This document shows, one piece after another, positions 25,020-37,700 of a stretch of 64,000 bases of DNA. Numbering within the stretch: position 1 is the first letter of the stretch; every line of letters begins with the position of its first letter. The stretch lies in assembly GCF_022458985.1 (NCBI RefSeq), contig NC_061770.1, forward strand, positions 34,825,599-34,889,598. Reading direction: 5' to 3'. The notes under the pieces were generated by a model. That model made no database searches. It saw nothing but the letters and a program-made list of their open reading frames with translations, and was not told where the DNA came from. The position numbers and the translations under genes were made by a program. This stretch comes from Mugil cephalus. Lineage: Eukaryota; Chordata; Actinopteri; Mugiliformes; Mugilidae.

Positions 25020-25395
25020 TAAATAGGACACAACGACATTTCAGAAAACACAACGACATGACAGAAAAAACAACATTTCAGAAAACGACATTTCAGAAAA
25101 CCCAACATTACAGAAATGTTGTGTTTTCTGAAATGTTGTGTTTCCATGAAATGTTGTGTTTCCATGAAATGTTGTTGTGTTTTATGAAACATTGTGTTTT
25201 TATGAAATATCCTTGTGCTTTCTGTATTGTCATGTTTTCTGTAATGTTGTGTTTTCATGAAATGTTGTGTTTTCATGAAATGTTGTGTTTTCTGTAATGT
25301 TGTTGTGTTTTCTGAAATATTGTGTTTTTGTGAAATGTTTTGTTTTCTGTAATGTTGTTGTGTTTTCCCAAACATTGTTGTATTTTCTGTAATAT
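25020..25395. repeat. Minisatellite with opposed halves (palindromic array)
   Basis: The first part (25030-25115) repeats CATTTCAGAAAACACAAC-type units. From about 25116 onward the reverse complement (GTTGTGTTTTCTGAAATGTT and variants with TTTCATGAAATG) repeats about fifteen times. The two halves can pair. Confidence 0.8.
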
Positions 25396-26113
25396 CGTGT
25401 TTTGAAGCTTCAGCGCCATCATAAAAGAGGCAATAATCTTCATTTTCCATCATTCTGTGAACAACCAGGGAGGCCGGTGTGCAGCTCCTTATCTAATAGC
25501 TCACTGGCTGCTCCTTCTTTACGCTTTGCTGAATACAACACTTCAAACTGACCACAAAACACGTTGCATTTGCTTCGGTTGCTTCGTATTAATGGTCGGC
25601 TGGTGTTTTGCAGCAGTAGGAAATGCTCAGTTCTCATCCAACCATTTCATCTACCAGAACTCATCTCTATGACAGCGACCAAACTAAAGGAAATCCTCAA
25701 AGTTGCCACTTTAAGACCCTCAAAGCTGCGACGTCTCCACTCACAAACTACTAAGAAGAACTCATATACCATTAAAACCAGTTGAATATATTCCACAGTT
25801 TAGTCCCAGGTTTGTATGTGAACTGCATTTCTGAGTGATTTCAGTAACTCCAACACAGTACTAGTGGATAAATTAACCCCCCCGACAAAAGAGGTCGCAG
25901 CCAAAGTACAGATGCCTCCAGCTCCAGGACAACCAAATAACACTCGACTCTGGACGCTAGCGGCACCCAAATATGCACAAATATGGCCTTTGTTTACTCA
26001 ATCGCTCCCACTCAGCTGGATCGTCCTTCTCGGTTGACAAAATGTTCTGAGGAAGCCAGAATATGCATCAGTTGAAGAAAATTGTGAGTGATGTCCATCT
26101 TTTTGGTTCACAC

Positions 26114-26636
26114 CATAGACTGTATATAAAGATGGACAATGGAACAGCTCCTCCAAGTGATGCCCAAGCAATTAGAGCTCCCCCTGCTGGCTGGAGGCTG
26201 CAGTGTAGCTAGTGGGTGGGACTAAAATACTCAAATATTTTTTTTGCAAGGGTGGTTTCTGTCATTTTAAGTAGTTAATATAATTAGTTATTTGACACTA
26301 TAGAAACAGGATGTGACATAATGGCGACCACCAGTTGCCATGCCAACTGCTCTGTAAAGGGTTGTAAAAAAAAAAAAAAATTCTAAACAAATATAGTAAA
26401 TTTAATGTTTCCTTGTCACTGGTGGAGGTAGAGCAGAGAATAATACTAATCAAATGAAAACATGAGTGAGTTTTGAGGAGGTGTGGGCGGGGCATCACTT
26501 TCGTGGCTCCGCCCCTCGAACCGTACTGATCAGACTCCAAACTCACAAGATGGCGCCGCCCGTATCGCCGGGAAAATTCAGTTTGGCCAATGGGAGGAAG
26601 CGGTGACACGTCGTCCATATTTATATCCAGTCTATG
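26114..26636 (+). mobile_element. Family A TIR element, full-length copy
   Basis: The left end CATAGACTGTATATAAA and right end TTTATATCCAGTCTATG are inverted repeats of 17 bp with one mismatch. The interior carries the standard family A blocks (AGAGCTCCCCCTGCTGGC, TTCTGTCATTTTAAGTAG, GGAAAATTCAGTTTGGCC). The 523 bp copy lies downstream of the map4k2 stop. It is non-coding and is the best reference copy in the window. Confidence 0.75.
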
Positions 26637-26963
26637 GTTCGCGCTAACAGCAGCAGAGATGTGGCGTCTCCATTAGCAGGGACGAGAGCGTCTCCTCTGC
26701 TCCGGCCACGCGGTGATTTGAGCTGGTGAGATGAGGCATGAATGAGAATCTTGGCTTTACTCATTTAAAAGTCGCTCCTGCACATGCAACAAAACACAGT
26801 TTGCGTTAGGATGACGTTTGTCGATCTCTGCAGTGGCGGCGGATGCTGGTGTCTGCTACAGCCTCGGTGGACAGGCATCACTTCTACCGCAGGGTTATTC
26901 AGAGAAGAGTCTCTGGTTTTTTGAGCGTCCCATGAGTAGGAAAAAAACTAATTACTCGTTACG

Positions 26964-29900
26964 TCAGTAGCTGCTTTCATGTCCAGTCAGGATATACAGG
27001 TTGCTCAGTGCTGAGGGGTCACTGGTTGGTGTGCTCTGAAGGATGATGTCTCTGTGCAAGGACAAGAAATGAAAAGGGACGGGTAAGTCTCACAGGGGCT
27101 TTACGCTGATAGTTGCTGCGTTTCCATTCACCCAAGAAATGTGCAAAACCCAAATATCGTAATAAAACACTGGTAATGGAAACACTTTCATTTCTAAAAA
27201 ACTCTCACTAAAAAAGAAATATCGCTAACATGTATCAATAAAAAAGTTTAGCGCTTTTTTGTGTTTCCCCGTCACCAGAGATGATGTGCGGGGAGATCCA
27301 TTTGAAGTCCATCTTCCTCAAAGTGAAGTCTCGCGAGATGAGACTTTTAAGAGAGTTACGGCACGATTTCAGAAATATCGGTTTTTATTTTGCAAAAAAC
27401 TGTAACGGAAACACAGCTATTGTCAGACTAGTAAGAAAAAGTAGTAATAGAAGAAAAAAGTAGTATTAGTAGTTGCAGAAAAAGTAGTAGTAGAAGAAGA
27501 AAAATGGTAGGTGTTGTAGAAGTAGTAGTAGAAGAAGAAGAAGAAGAAAGTATAGTAGAGCGGAAAAAAAGTTCACAATTTCAGAAATTCGCTTTTTGCA
27601 AAAGTCACGGAAAACAGTATGTCAGATAGTCATTGAAAAGTAGTAGAAGAAGAAGAAGAAAAAAGTAGTAGTTGTAGCAGAAGTTGTAGAAAAAGTAGTA
27701 GAAGAAGAACATAAAAGTAGTAGTTGTAGTAGAAGTCGTAGAAAAAAGTAGAAGATAAAAGTAGTAGTTGTGGTAGAAGTTGTAGAAGTAATAGTAGTAG
27801 CAGTCAATGTAATAGGAGAAGAAGAAAAAAGTATTAGATTTAGTAGTAAATGAAGTAGTAGTGGGTGAAGAAGAAGGAGAAACATAGTAGTTGTAGAAAA
27901 AGAAAAAGTTCATCAAAATTTCAGTAATAACAGAACAAAACGTAAACACAACTAGCATCAGAGCAGCGTTAACGTACCTGTTTGTTCCCAAGACTCTGAA
28001 GACCCGACTCTCGTCCGTAATCTCCTGTGTTACCTGCACACGAACAGAGCAAATTTACCAAACAGCAAATGTCCAGCGCAGGAAAACCAGCTCAGTCCTC
28101 GGTCTGACATCTACAACAACAACAACATCCAGAGGATGAGTCACCTCATCTGAGTGGAAGCTCCTCCCTCTGAGGCCGTGCTTCCAGAAAACCAGCACAC
28201 TGTCCTGTAAGCAGACTGTCAAGGAGACGTCACTCAAACCGTTAACATCAAGTCTCATCTGTTTGCTGCGTTGCTGCCACTACCTAGTGTTTCAACGGGG
28301 AAGTCGAAGACCATCTCTGCAGCCAGCTCTTTGGAGGGAACACCTCGCAGGTTCACGATCTTCACAGTTTCTGCGCATCGAGCATCAGCAGTTTAGTGAC
28401 AATCCAAGAGAGACGCATAATAACGCACGTGGAGATGGAGGTGACTTACTTTCCACTGCAATCAGAACAGTGTCTCGGTCCATCTGGGTCACCTGTACGG
28501 CTCTGAGCGCTCCATTACCTGCAGACGAGAGGACGGGATGAGCTTCACCATCACACTGGAGAAAAGCCGGAGTCCTCCACCTCACCTCCTACCTGGTACC
28601 GAAATGGCCGAGCCGTTCAGCTCGATTATGTCAAACGTCAGCTGCTGGCTGCTCGGAGGTTTCCCATTACTGCAGTCTCTGACGCCAATGCACAGCTGGG
28701 GGAACTCATCGGTCACCAGCACCAGCAGCTCGAATATGGGCAGAGAGTCTGGAAGCTTGATGGGGATGTGCTGCAAGAGAAACGCATGGAATAAGACTCA
28801 TTTTAAAGACAAACAAACAAATAAAGATGGACAATGCAACAGCTCCTCTAAAGTGAAGCAAGTAGAGCTCCCCCTGGTGGCTGGAGGCCTTTTCAGTCAA
28901 TGCACATTCGTTTAGTTTCATAAATTACACTTTAACAGAAAAAAGAAAGAAATGAATGACTGTTGCTTATTTACATTCGTTCATAATGTTGTTTATTGAT
29001 GTGTGTACTTCACTTGTGTAGTTAGAAGTGCCTCTAGCCAGCAGATTTAGTTTGAGGATTGATTTTATACATGCGAGTTTCAACAGTAACACATCTGCAC
29101 CAACCTTCAGATGCATGAACTTCTGCAGAGGCTCGTACCACAACAGCAGGACGAGGCCGGAGGGAACGGCGCCGCATAGAAACGTACTGTCTGTGTAGGG
29201 GTTTCTGGCTGAAAGACACAAAGGGGAAAGGTGGAGATGGTGCGTTGTTGTTGTTGTTGCTGTCGCTGTTGTTCAGGAAAACCTGGAGCAAACTGGGCCT
29301 CACTTACCTACGCTACATCTCCTGCAGCCTTTAGTGTCGGGAATCTTCACGGATATGGCAAACTTTCTGTGGGCCGAGAACACAAAGGGAATGATGGTGG
29401 TGACGGTGAAGGAGAAGAAGAAGAAGTAACAATAGAAGAAGAAGACAAATTAGTAGCAGAAGAAGAAAAAAACTGAAGAAGAAACAGTAGCAGAAAAGGA
29501 GAAGTAGTAGTTATAGTAGTAGTAGAAGAAGAAAAAGTAATGGAGAAGAAAGCTTAGTAGTAATAGAAAAAGTCACAGAAGTAGCCTGGTAGTAGAAGAA
29601 GAAGAAAGAGTTGTAGTTGTAGTTGAAGCAGATTTAATAGTTCTAGAAGAAGAAGAAGTCATAGAAGTAGTAGCAGTTGTAGTAGTAGTAGAAGAAGGAG
29701 AAAGCAAAAACAGTAGTAGTAGATAGAAGTAGAAGAAAAAGTAAACAAAGAAGAAAATGTAGTAGTAATAGTAATAAAAGAACAAGAAGTAAAAGAAAAA
29801 GCAGTAGTTGTGGTAGTAGAAGAAGAAGAAAAAGCAGTAGTTGTGGTAGTAGAAGAAGAAGAAAAAGCAGTAGTTGTGGTAGTAGAAGAAGAAGAAAAAG

Positions 29901-31784
29901 TAGTAGTAGTGGTAGAAGAAGAAAAAGAAGCAGAAGTAAGGGTAGTAAAAGAAGAAAAACTGTAGTTGTAGTAATAATAGTTGAAGAAGTTGCAGAAAAA
30001 GTATTAGTTGTCGTAATACATGAAGTAAAAGAAGTTGAAATAGTACTAGAAAAAGAAGAAAAAGTAGTAGTTGTAGTAGTAGTTGAAGAAAAAGTCATAA
30101 GAAATAGCAGAAGTAGTAATAGAAGAAAGCAATAATAATAAGTAGTAGTTGTAGAAGAAGAAGAAGAAGAAGAAGAAGAAGAAGAAGCCCAATCATGTCC
30201 ACTTGTCTTTGTCTGAGTTGAGCGATGAGTGGGTTTATAACCTGGGGTTGATCCTGTCGGTGAAGCGGTTGGTGCTGAGCGACAGGCTGCTGTGTCTCTT
30301 CTGTAGATGTCCTTTCTGTTCAAACAGAGCCGTCAGACTGTGGGAGTAGAGCTGTGACGACTTCCCTGCAGGACCAACACTCTTTAGAGAGGCTAATAAC
30401 GTACCAGACATTAGATCATCTGGAGACAGTCGTTACCTGACACGGACATCAGCACGTTGTTCATAACGTACAGCCATGTACATCTCTGAGGGAGGAGCTG
30501 GGGCGGAGGAGACAGAACAACCACGTGGTTAATTCATCACATGACCTACGTCTGATGTCATGTACGTTTATATCAACAGAACCTCAAAAAAACCCACCAC
30601 ATTAACCATACGAACCCATGTGTCGTACTCTTACCTTCTCTAGTGTATCTTCATGAAGTTCGTTAAGGTTCAGTGTGTAGATGCCTTCTTCAGCCCCAAG
30701 AATCATGTACTGATCTAAGTACGAAAAGTGTTTGTTAGAGAGAATAAGTGAAACATTTACAGCATCATAAGACACAATAATAACTTCGGTTCAACCTTTT
30801 TCATCCCACTCTTTTTGCTGTCTCATCCAGACTCTCTCAGCATTTTTTTCATCCCAACTCTCTCAACCTTTTTTATCCCATCCATTTCTACCCTTTTCAT
30901 CTCATCCATCCTCTTTTACCTTTTTCATCCCACCCATTTTTACCATTTTCACCCATCACCCTCAACCTTTTTCATCCCATCCATTTTCATCATCTTTATC
31001 TCTGTCTTTTTTGACCATTTTCATTGCACCGTTTCAACCCTTTCATCCCATCCCCTTCCAACCTTTCATATCCAGACACCCTCAACCTTTTTTATCCCAT
31101 CCATTTCTACCCTTTTCATCCCATCCACCTTTACCCTTCTCATCCATCCTCTTCTACCTTTTTCATCCCATCCTTTTTTATCACATACATTTTTACCTTT
31201 TTCATCCCATCCATTTTTTTACCATTTTCATCCCATCCCCTTTACCCTTCTCATCCATCCTCTTTTACTTTTTTCATCCCGTCCATTTTTAACATTTTCA
31301 CCCATCACCCTCAACCTTTTTCATCGCATCCATTGTCATCATCTTTATCTCAACCCTTTTTGACCATTTACATCCCACCGTTTCAACCGTTTCATCCCAT
31401 CCCCTTCCAACCTTTCATATCGCAACACCCTCAACCTTTTTCATCACATCCTTTTCATCCCATCTCTTTTTACCCCTTTCACCATTTTCATGTCATCTCT
31501 TTTTACCATTTTCATCCCATCCTTTCTTACCCATTTTATATTTCTCATCCCATCACTTTTTACCATTTTTTACCCTTTTCATCCCAGTCCCTTTTCATCC
31601 CATTCCCTTGCAACCTCTCTCATCCTACCCCTGCTTTGCAGTAAAAAACACCGCAACCATTGGACTTTGAAGACATTTTGTCAGTTTCAGTCTTCTCACC
31701 TCTTGTCTTGGGTAAAATCCACGTCACGGCACAGTGGATTTTAAGAGGACAACCGTTGAACACTTTAGAGAAACAGGCTCCCAT
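26964..31784 (-). CDS. map4k2: map4k2 exons 21-32: citron-homology (CNH) domain and C-terminus
   Basis: Exons: 31700-31784, 30635-30714, 30437-30497, 30242-30365, 29308-29366, 29105-29208, 28593-28770, 28450-28518, 28284-28370, 28145-28215, 27978-28033, 26964-27051, residues 525-877. The CNH domain is a beta-propeller-like protein-interaction module. Landmarks: [151 protein letters not shown], and the terminal TGHESSY. Introns 21, 24 and 31 are mostly simple-sequence arrays. Donor 30236-30241 reads GTTATA, weaker than its neighbours. Confidence 0.93.
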
Positions 31785-34700
31785 CTACAGAACCAGCAGA
31801 GCAACCCAATCACTAATGGTCTGATACAGTTAGAGGAACCCTTAAAGTTTGGAATGATATCCACTCCAACAAAATAAAATAAAACAAAATGCATGAATGT
31901 TACAATAACTGTAATATATTATGTAATATGTATAATAAGTTGGTGACTCCAGGAGCTAATGAAATGGTCATTACAACAAACAACAGCAGTAATTTTGGTA
32001 TCATACCATGCAAGAAAACATGTATTGTTAGTCACACGAGCAATGCAATTGGTCGACTTCTATTAAAGATCGCATGCTGTTAGGTTTCACACTTACATGG
32101 ACTTGAGGGGTAGGAGGAAGTCCATGACAATCAGCCCTCTAGAAATGCCAAAGGTTACACATAACAAAACAAAGGGGGTGATAAAAACTGTACAACAGAG
32201 ACATTACAAACCTGTCTGGTTTCTATGATTTGTCACTTTACAGGCAGGCAGACACATACTTTAAAGGGCCTGTCCAGACTTTGCATTAAGGTCTGATCTG
32301 GGTAAGGCGATCACAAGTGACCAGCGTAAAAAAAGACACTTGTGAACACTTGCAGGACAGATCACATTTTGAGAGATCCGATCTCTGACCATATTAGGAG
32401 GTGGTCTGGGTCGCATGCGTTCCTTTGGTGATGTGAAGAACGTTTTAAAGACCTCCGATCCTCAACAGGGGGATAAAGTTTTACCTTGTACATTCAGAAA
32501 AAAACACACAAACACTAGTATAAATGATAGCAAGGAGAGTCTTTTAAAATATTCTGTCCCTGTTGCTGTTAACTAGACATCAACCGATATGGATTTTTTA
32601 GGGCCGATACTGATTGTTTTACATCAGCCTTGGCTGATAGCTGATATGTGCTGACGATTTTTCTGAGCAGATATTTGGAGCCGATACTGATTTTTCTTTA
32701 AATTTTGCCTGGGAAAAATATATGTATATGTATCACCCGAAGCCGATACCAGTACAATACACAAATATTGTCCCGATATATATCGGCCGACGATATCGGT
32801 CGATCTCTTACTGGGTTAATGTTTGTTTTTTGTTGTTTTTTTAACAGAATGAGCTTGCAGACAAATTATGACTGAAAAAGATTCCTTTAATTATTTCTCA
32901 GACAAAAACATTTCTGAGTTTGGATGTAACACTAAAGTATGTAATGAAAAACATATTTAAAAAACATATATTAAGATATATAAAAACTACAAATGATATT
33001 TTCTCTTTAACAAATTAAAGAGAATCCCTTTTTATTTCTTTGAGGTAGTGTGAACTGTGCAATAATATGTCCTCTTCTTAAAATAAATTTTATCTTAACA
33101 ACAAAATATGGATAAAAAATGGATATTTAAAATAAATCCCACATCAAAATAATTAAATGAATAATACAAATAAACAAAATCTCTTCAAATAATCAAACTA
33201 ATGCTTGTATGTGTTCCTAGTGTGGGATTTACATGATTTTTTAAGTATAAGATCAGTATATGTCCTCTGAATAACCTGAAACTCAAAACTAAATTACGCC
33301 CTCTGCTGTTTAAAATGGGCATCGCAATTCATTTTTCATCTTGGCTGATTGGTCGTTTCCTTTATTTGTTGCATTGAGAAACCTCCAGGGCTGGAGTTAT
33401 TATCTGAGTTTTGTGCAGGTCTAACTAAAGTCAGGGTGGAGATAGGTAAACAATAACAAGACGCGCACAAACAAAACATCTCTGTTATAATATTCAATAA
33501 CGCGTGAAACTGAGATCTGATCTGGTGACGCATGTTAATGCCAGGTGTGAACATACGCAAAGCTGGTCAACTTGTGATCAGTCCAGATCTGATCTTAATG
33601 CAAATGTCCAATCAGAGTCCAAACTGAATCATTAGGAAGTTATTAGGTTAGCGAATCACACGAGCTCACTGATGCTTTCTAAGAAGATGTGAAGATCAAC
33701 TCACAGAGTCCTCTGTCTTTTTCCTCAGCGTGCTCCACTCAGGGGACAGAGGCGTCTCTCTTTTCGGAGAGGACACGGGGGGAATCTTCTTCTTCTCTGG
33801 CGGCGTCACGGCGTCCCCCACAGGCAGAGACGGATCGCTGCAGCGCTGTCGGATGTCCTGCGTAGCCGAGCACCTGGCCAAGACTTTGCGGACAAAAAAA
33901 CGAGCCGGGGTTCACATAAAGTCAAACATAACTGAGGTCCCATTGGAGTTGGTCGGTGTTTACCTGGAGTGCCGGTGCTGGAGTCGGCCGTGGAGGCGGC
34001 GTTGGCATCGGGGCCGAGGGTGCAGCTCGGCCTCATCGCCGGGTTTCTGTTGTCTGTATTGAGGGTTAAAAGGCTGAAGGCTGGCAGGGAGGCTGTAGAT
34101 GGACAGAACAAACCACTCTTCCTACCTCCCTGGGGGGGAAAAGGAAAAACACCAGCAGACACGTTACTCACTCTGTAGAGCAGTTATTTAATAACTGTGA
34201 TATCAATCTGTGTCCCAGTTGCATAGTACACACTAATAGGCAGCATGTGTGGATACAGCAGTGGCAACGTTGCACCAAGATAGAAGATATATAGAAGTGT
34301 AAACCGACACTTTAATTTATCACTTATTCATTACAGCCATGTTATTGATGATGTTCTTTATCATGTTGATCCTACAAATGTGTCTCTTTACGACTCCACA
34401 GTTGCATCAGTCTTGAATGGGATGAAAAGGGTTGAAAGGGAACGGGATGAAAATGGCTGTGAGTATTGGGATGTGAAAGGTCTAATGGGAATGGGATGTA
34501 AACAGTCAAAAGGGACAGGATGGAAGGACTTAAAGGGAGTGGGACAATACGGGTCAAAAGGGCTGGGATGAAATGGGCCGAGGATGTTGGGATGAGAAGG
34601 GATGAACTGTCTACGCCTTGGTTTGCTGCAGAGGTGAAATCGCAACTGAGACGGATAAGACAAGACTGGTGCAGCTGATAGAGAGGACCATCTTCGTCCT

Positions 34701-37700
34701 CTGGACTCAGTAGAGCAAGTGGGTCTCAAAACATCCAGAGTGTCTCCTGTCAACCACTGGCACCTTAGGTAGCTCCTTCAACCAGAAACTGCTGCACCAA
34801 TGGGCCAAGAAGGAGCACTACCCAAGGTCTTTTTTACACTACAGCATTTTTTAATACTGCTTCTGAGTGTCCCTGCACAGCTAAAGGACACAGACACCCT
34901 CCGGACAATACATCTGTCTCCATCCCAGTCACATTTCCAAACTTCCGAATGTTCCAGTGAGCATTGTTGTGGAAAGAACATAAATTTTCCACCATAGACC
35001 GCCTACGACCGGGCGTTGCTCCCAATATTTCTGACTTAGGAGTTGAGAAGAATTATGAGAAAAGCTGTCCAAGAGCCGAGGACCACTTGGAAACGTTTTT
35101 CCCTCAAATAAAAGCACATTGGAGGTCGTTTAGAGTTCCCTGTATGACATTTAGATAGAATATTAGGGGTCGATATGGCAATATATCGCGATACTTTTTC
35201 TTTTTCTCTGTCTTAATATCGAGTAGTTTAATGAATAAATCTGAGCTCTGTACACGAGTTGTTTTTGAGCAAATGCTACATGCTATATGTCGTTGGAAAG
35301 CTCATTTTCTTCTGATTTCACTGATATAAGCCATTATAGGATTCAACCAACACAGCCGACACAACCAAATCATTTTGTTCAAAACAATAAAAACGAGAAA
35401 CGAGCATAAAGTCACCAGAAAAGCCTCATATCGATCCAACAATCAATATTATCCTGGTCAAAACGCTCCGTTTGTATTTCCAAACTGTCCAATTCAGTTG
35501 TATTTTCAGTCCAAAAACTACTTTTAGTTCCATAAAAATCCGCAAAGAGCTGTTTCAACGTCTTGGATGAAGAAGGAGATACGAAAATCTTCGTATTTTA
35601 TCATAAAATATAAAAAATATACATTTTAAATCGCAGCTGAACTCTGACCTTTTGATTGACAACTCAGTGAACCAATTCCAATTGCAGCAAACTTAGTGGG
35701 AGATTGGTGTTTCCTGTAGCCAATGACCTGCTCTAAACAACGATATACGTCATGCCCGGTAAAGTTTGGTTGCCCCGCAGACAGACCAGCGTATTGGAGC
35801 TGGACGTCTGTGCGTAATTTCAAATGAGAAACAATGCAAAAAAGTGTGATTTTACTTCACTAACTCTGTATCAGTTACTCTAATTATAAAATATAATTAA
35901 TCTGGGTGTCACTTTCAGTGGAGCCCAAGATTATTAATGTACGTTGAAGCATTTGAAGCCGTTTTATTCAAAATGTGTCCAAATGGCAGTTTGGAAACGT
36001 CTGGTTAAACACTTAGAAAAATAGGGTAAAATAAACTCAGTTCTTGTTATTTTTTCTATGCAATTTTAACTGGAAGTAGGTAAATGCTCTGATAATATTG
36101 TTTAATCCAGTTTTATCAGTTTCCTCTGAAGTCATCAGATAGCAAAAAAATTCAGGCAAACCCAACAAGTTGTTATTTTTTAACTGTGTGCCAACACCGA
36201 TTACTCAAGAACAAAACCACTTAGAGAGATTCTGAGATTCTTTTGTGATAGAAACCTCAGGGTGTTAGCTTTCAAAAGAGACCAAGATCATGCATGAGCT
36301 CCAAACTGCTCATGAACAGCATTCAGTTTACTTTGGGTAAGTCCTGAATAGGCGTTTTTTTGCAAAAAGGCAAGAATGGTAACGTTCTTTGGCCATTTTT
36401 ATATTGAGTGTATGACTAAACCTAGCTCAGAGTCAGTATAAAGTACACAGCTGGGACACAGATTGGGTGGATGGTGGGAGGTTTCACACTCACGTCAGCA
36501 GATGGCGCCCTCTTGATGGTTAGACTCCTGAAAAGACAAAGGAAAGCAACATCCCTGTCATGAGTCGAGAAGAAAAGACCAACCAACAAACCGAGTCCTC
36601 CGCTCAGACTCCAGGTCAAGCATCGTCACAACAAGCCGGACGGGACAAAAGAGGACGGACGCTGAAGACGCTGAGGGCGGGAAGGGAGGAGGGCGGTAGG
36701 AGGAGGGAGCAGCGCAACAAAAAACAACAAAAACCCAAAAAAAAAAAAAAAAAGGCAAAAACAAGCTGAGAAGCAGTGGGTTTGATTACACCTGCAAACA
36801 CAAACCCATTAGCTGAGACATTGTAATTTAACACCATCATTTAATTTCACGTGGGATGGGAGGAGGCGGGGGGAGAGGGGGGATAAACAAAAAATAAACA
36901 AGACAGCGACAACACACCGGCGTTATAGGAGAGGCTGGAGGTGATGGGCGAGGCCTACCTCAGCTGCAGAGCTTGCTCCACACATTCCAACAGGCTCCTG
37001 CAACAGGAAGACCTGGTGTTTATCTGACCCAGTGGCCCCCCCCCTGTGTGGCCCAGAACAACGGCGGGGTGGGACCGTCCACAACCCTAACCCTATCATG
37101 CCAGTGTTTGACACTTACGCTGCCCCAGACTGAGGATAAGTCAGCGATTACACTAAAACAAACGGAAACATCAGGAGTTTTATATATGAGTTGGACGCCT
37201 CCTGCTCCTTTCCTACTTCTTAATACATCCCTGCTCTTACTTAGTAACCAAAGCACCGTACAGGCGTTGAGGAAATCCCTAGATTCGAGGGCACTCTCGG
37301 GCCTCTATCAACAAAACAATCCTTTTCAACGGCAGAAACGTGCGTCATTCCAGTCACTTTGAACTCACGAGGACGACAGGAGATTTACAACGTTAACAGA
37401 GTCTTACGGTGAGGTCTCTTCTTCCCCGGACAGACTCCAGTCGTCGTCGTAAGACCCCTGCTGAAAAGGAGAAGGCCCTGGTTATATTCACGTCTTACGC
37501 GTGCTCGGCGTCCCACAACCGATCTTTGAGAAAAGCTGCGTTACCAAATCAGGATACGGCTCGGTGACTTTCCTCCGCGGGGGCCCAAACTTCACTTGGT
37601 CGACTGTGAAGAGAAGAGAGGTCAGGTTAGCGTCGATAACAAGCTCACACGGCGAGTTTGTTCTGTGATTCACAAACGACCGTGGAGGCAGCATGGTGGC

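Larger units (their letters stand above)
23151..26963. other. Convergent pygm/map4k2 interval, likely including the map4k2 3' UTR
   Basis: No coding gene is seen. On the minus strand AATAAA occurs at 24036-24041 and 24598-24603, so the map4k2 3' UTR may run up to 2.9 kb; no AATAAA lies between the stop and family A copy 26114-26636. Contents: family D repeat at about 23200-23370, A/T-rich sequence at 23400-24900, the end of a dispersed repeat near 24950-25010, the minisatellite at 25020-25395, then mostly unique sequence. Confidence 0.45.

Noticed and set aside
25019..25453. 144-residue frame with repeated KTQHF motifs
   Set aside because: Translation of the minisatellite at 25020-25395.
29643..30323. 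226-residue Ser/Thr/Leu-rich minus-strand frame
   Set aside because: Product of the trinucleotide array in map4k2 intron 24 running out of exon 24. Not a protein gene.
30815..31644. 182- and 206-residue plus-strand frames rich in F, H, P, S
   Set aside because: Overlapping frames through the TTTTCATCCC array, open in more than one frame because the array lacks stops.
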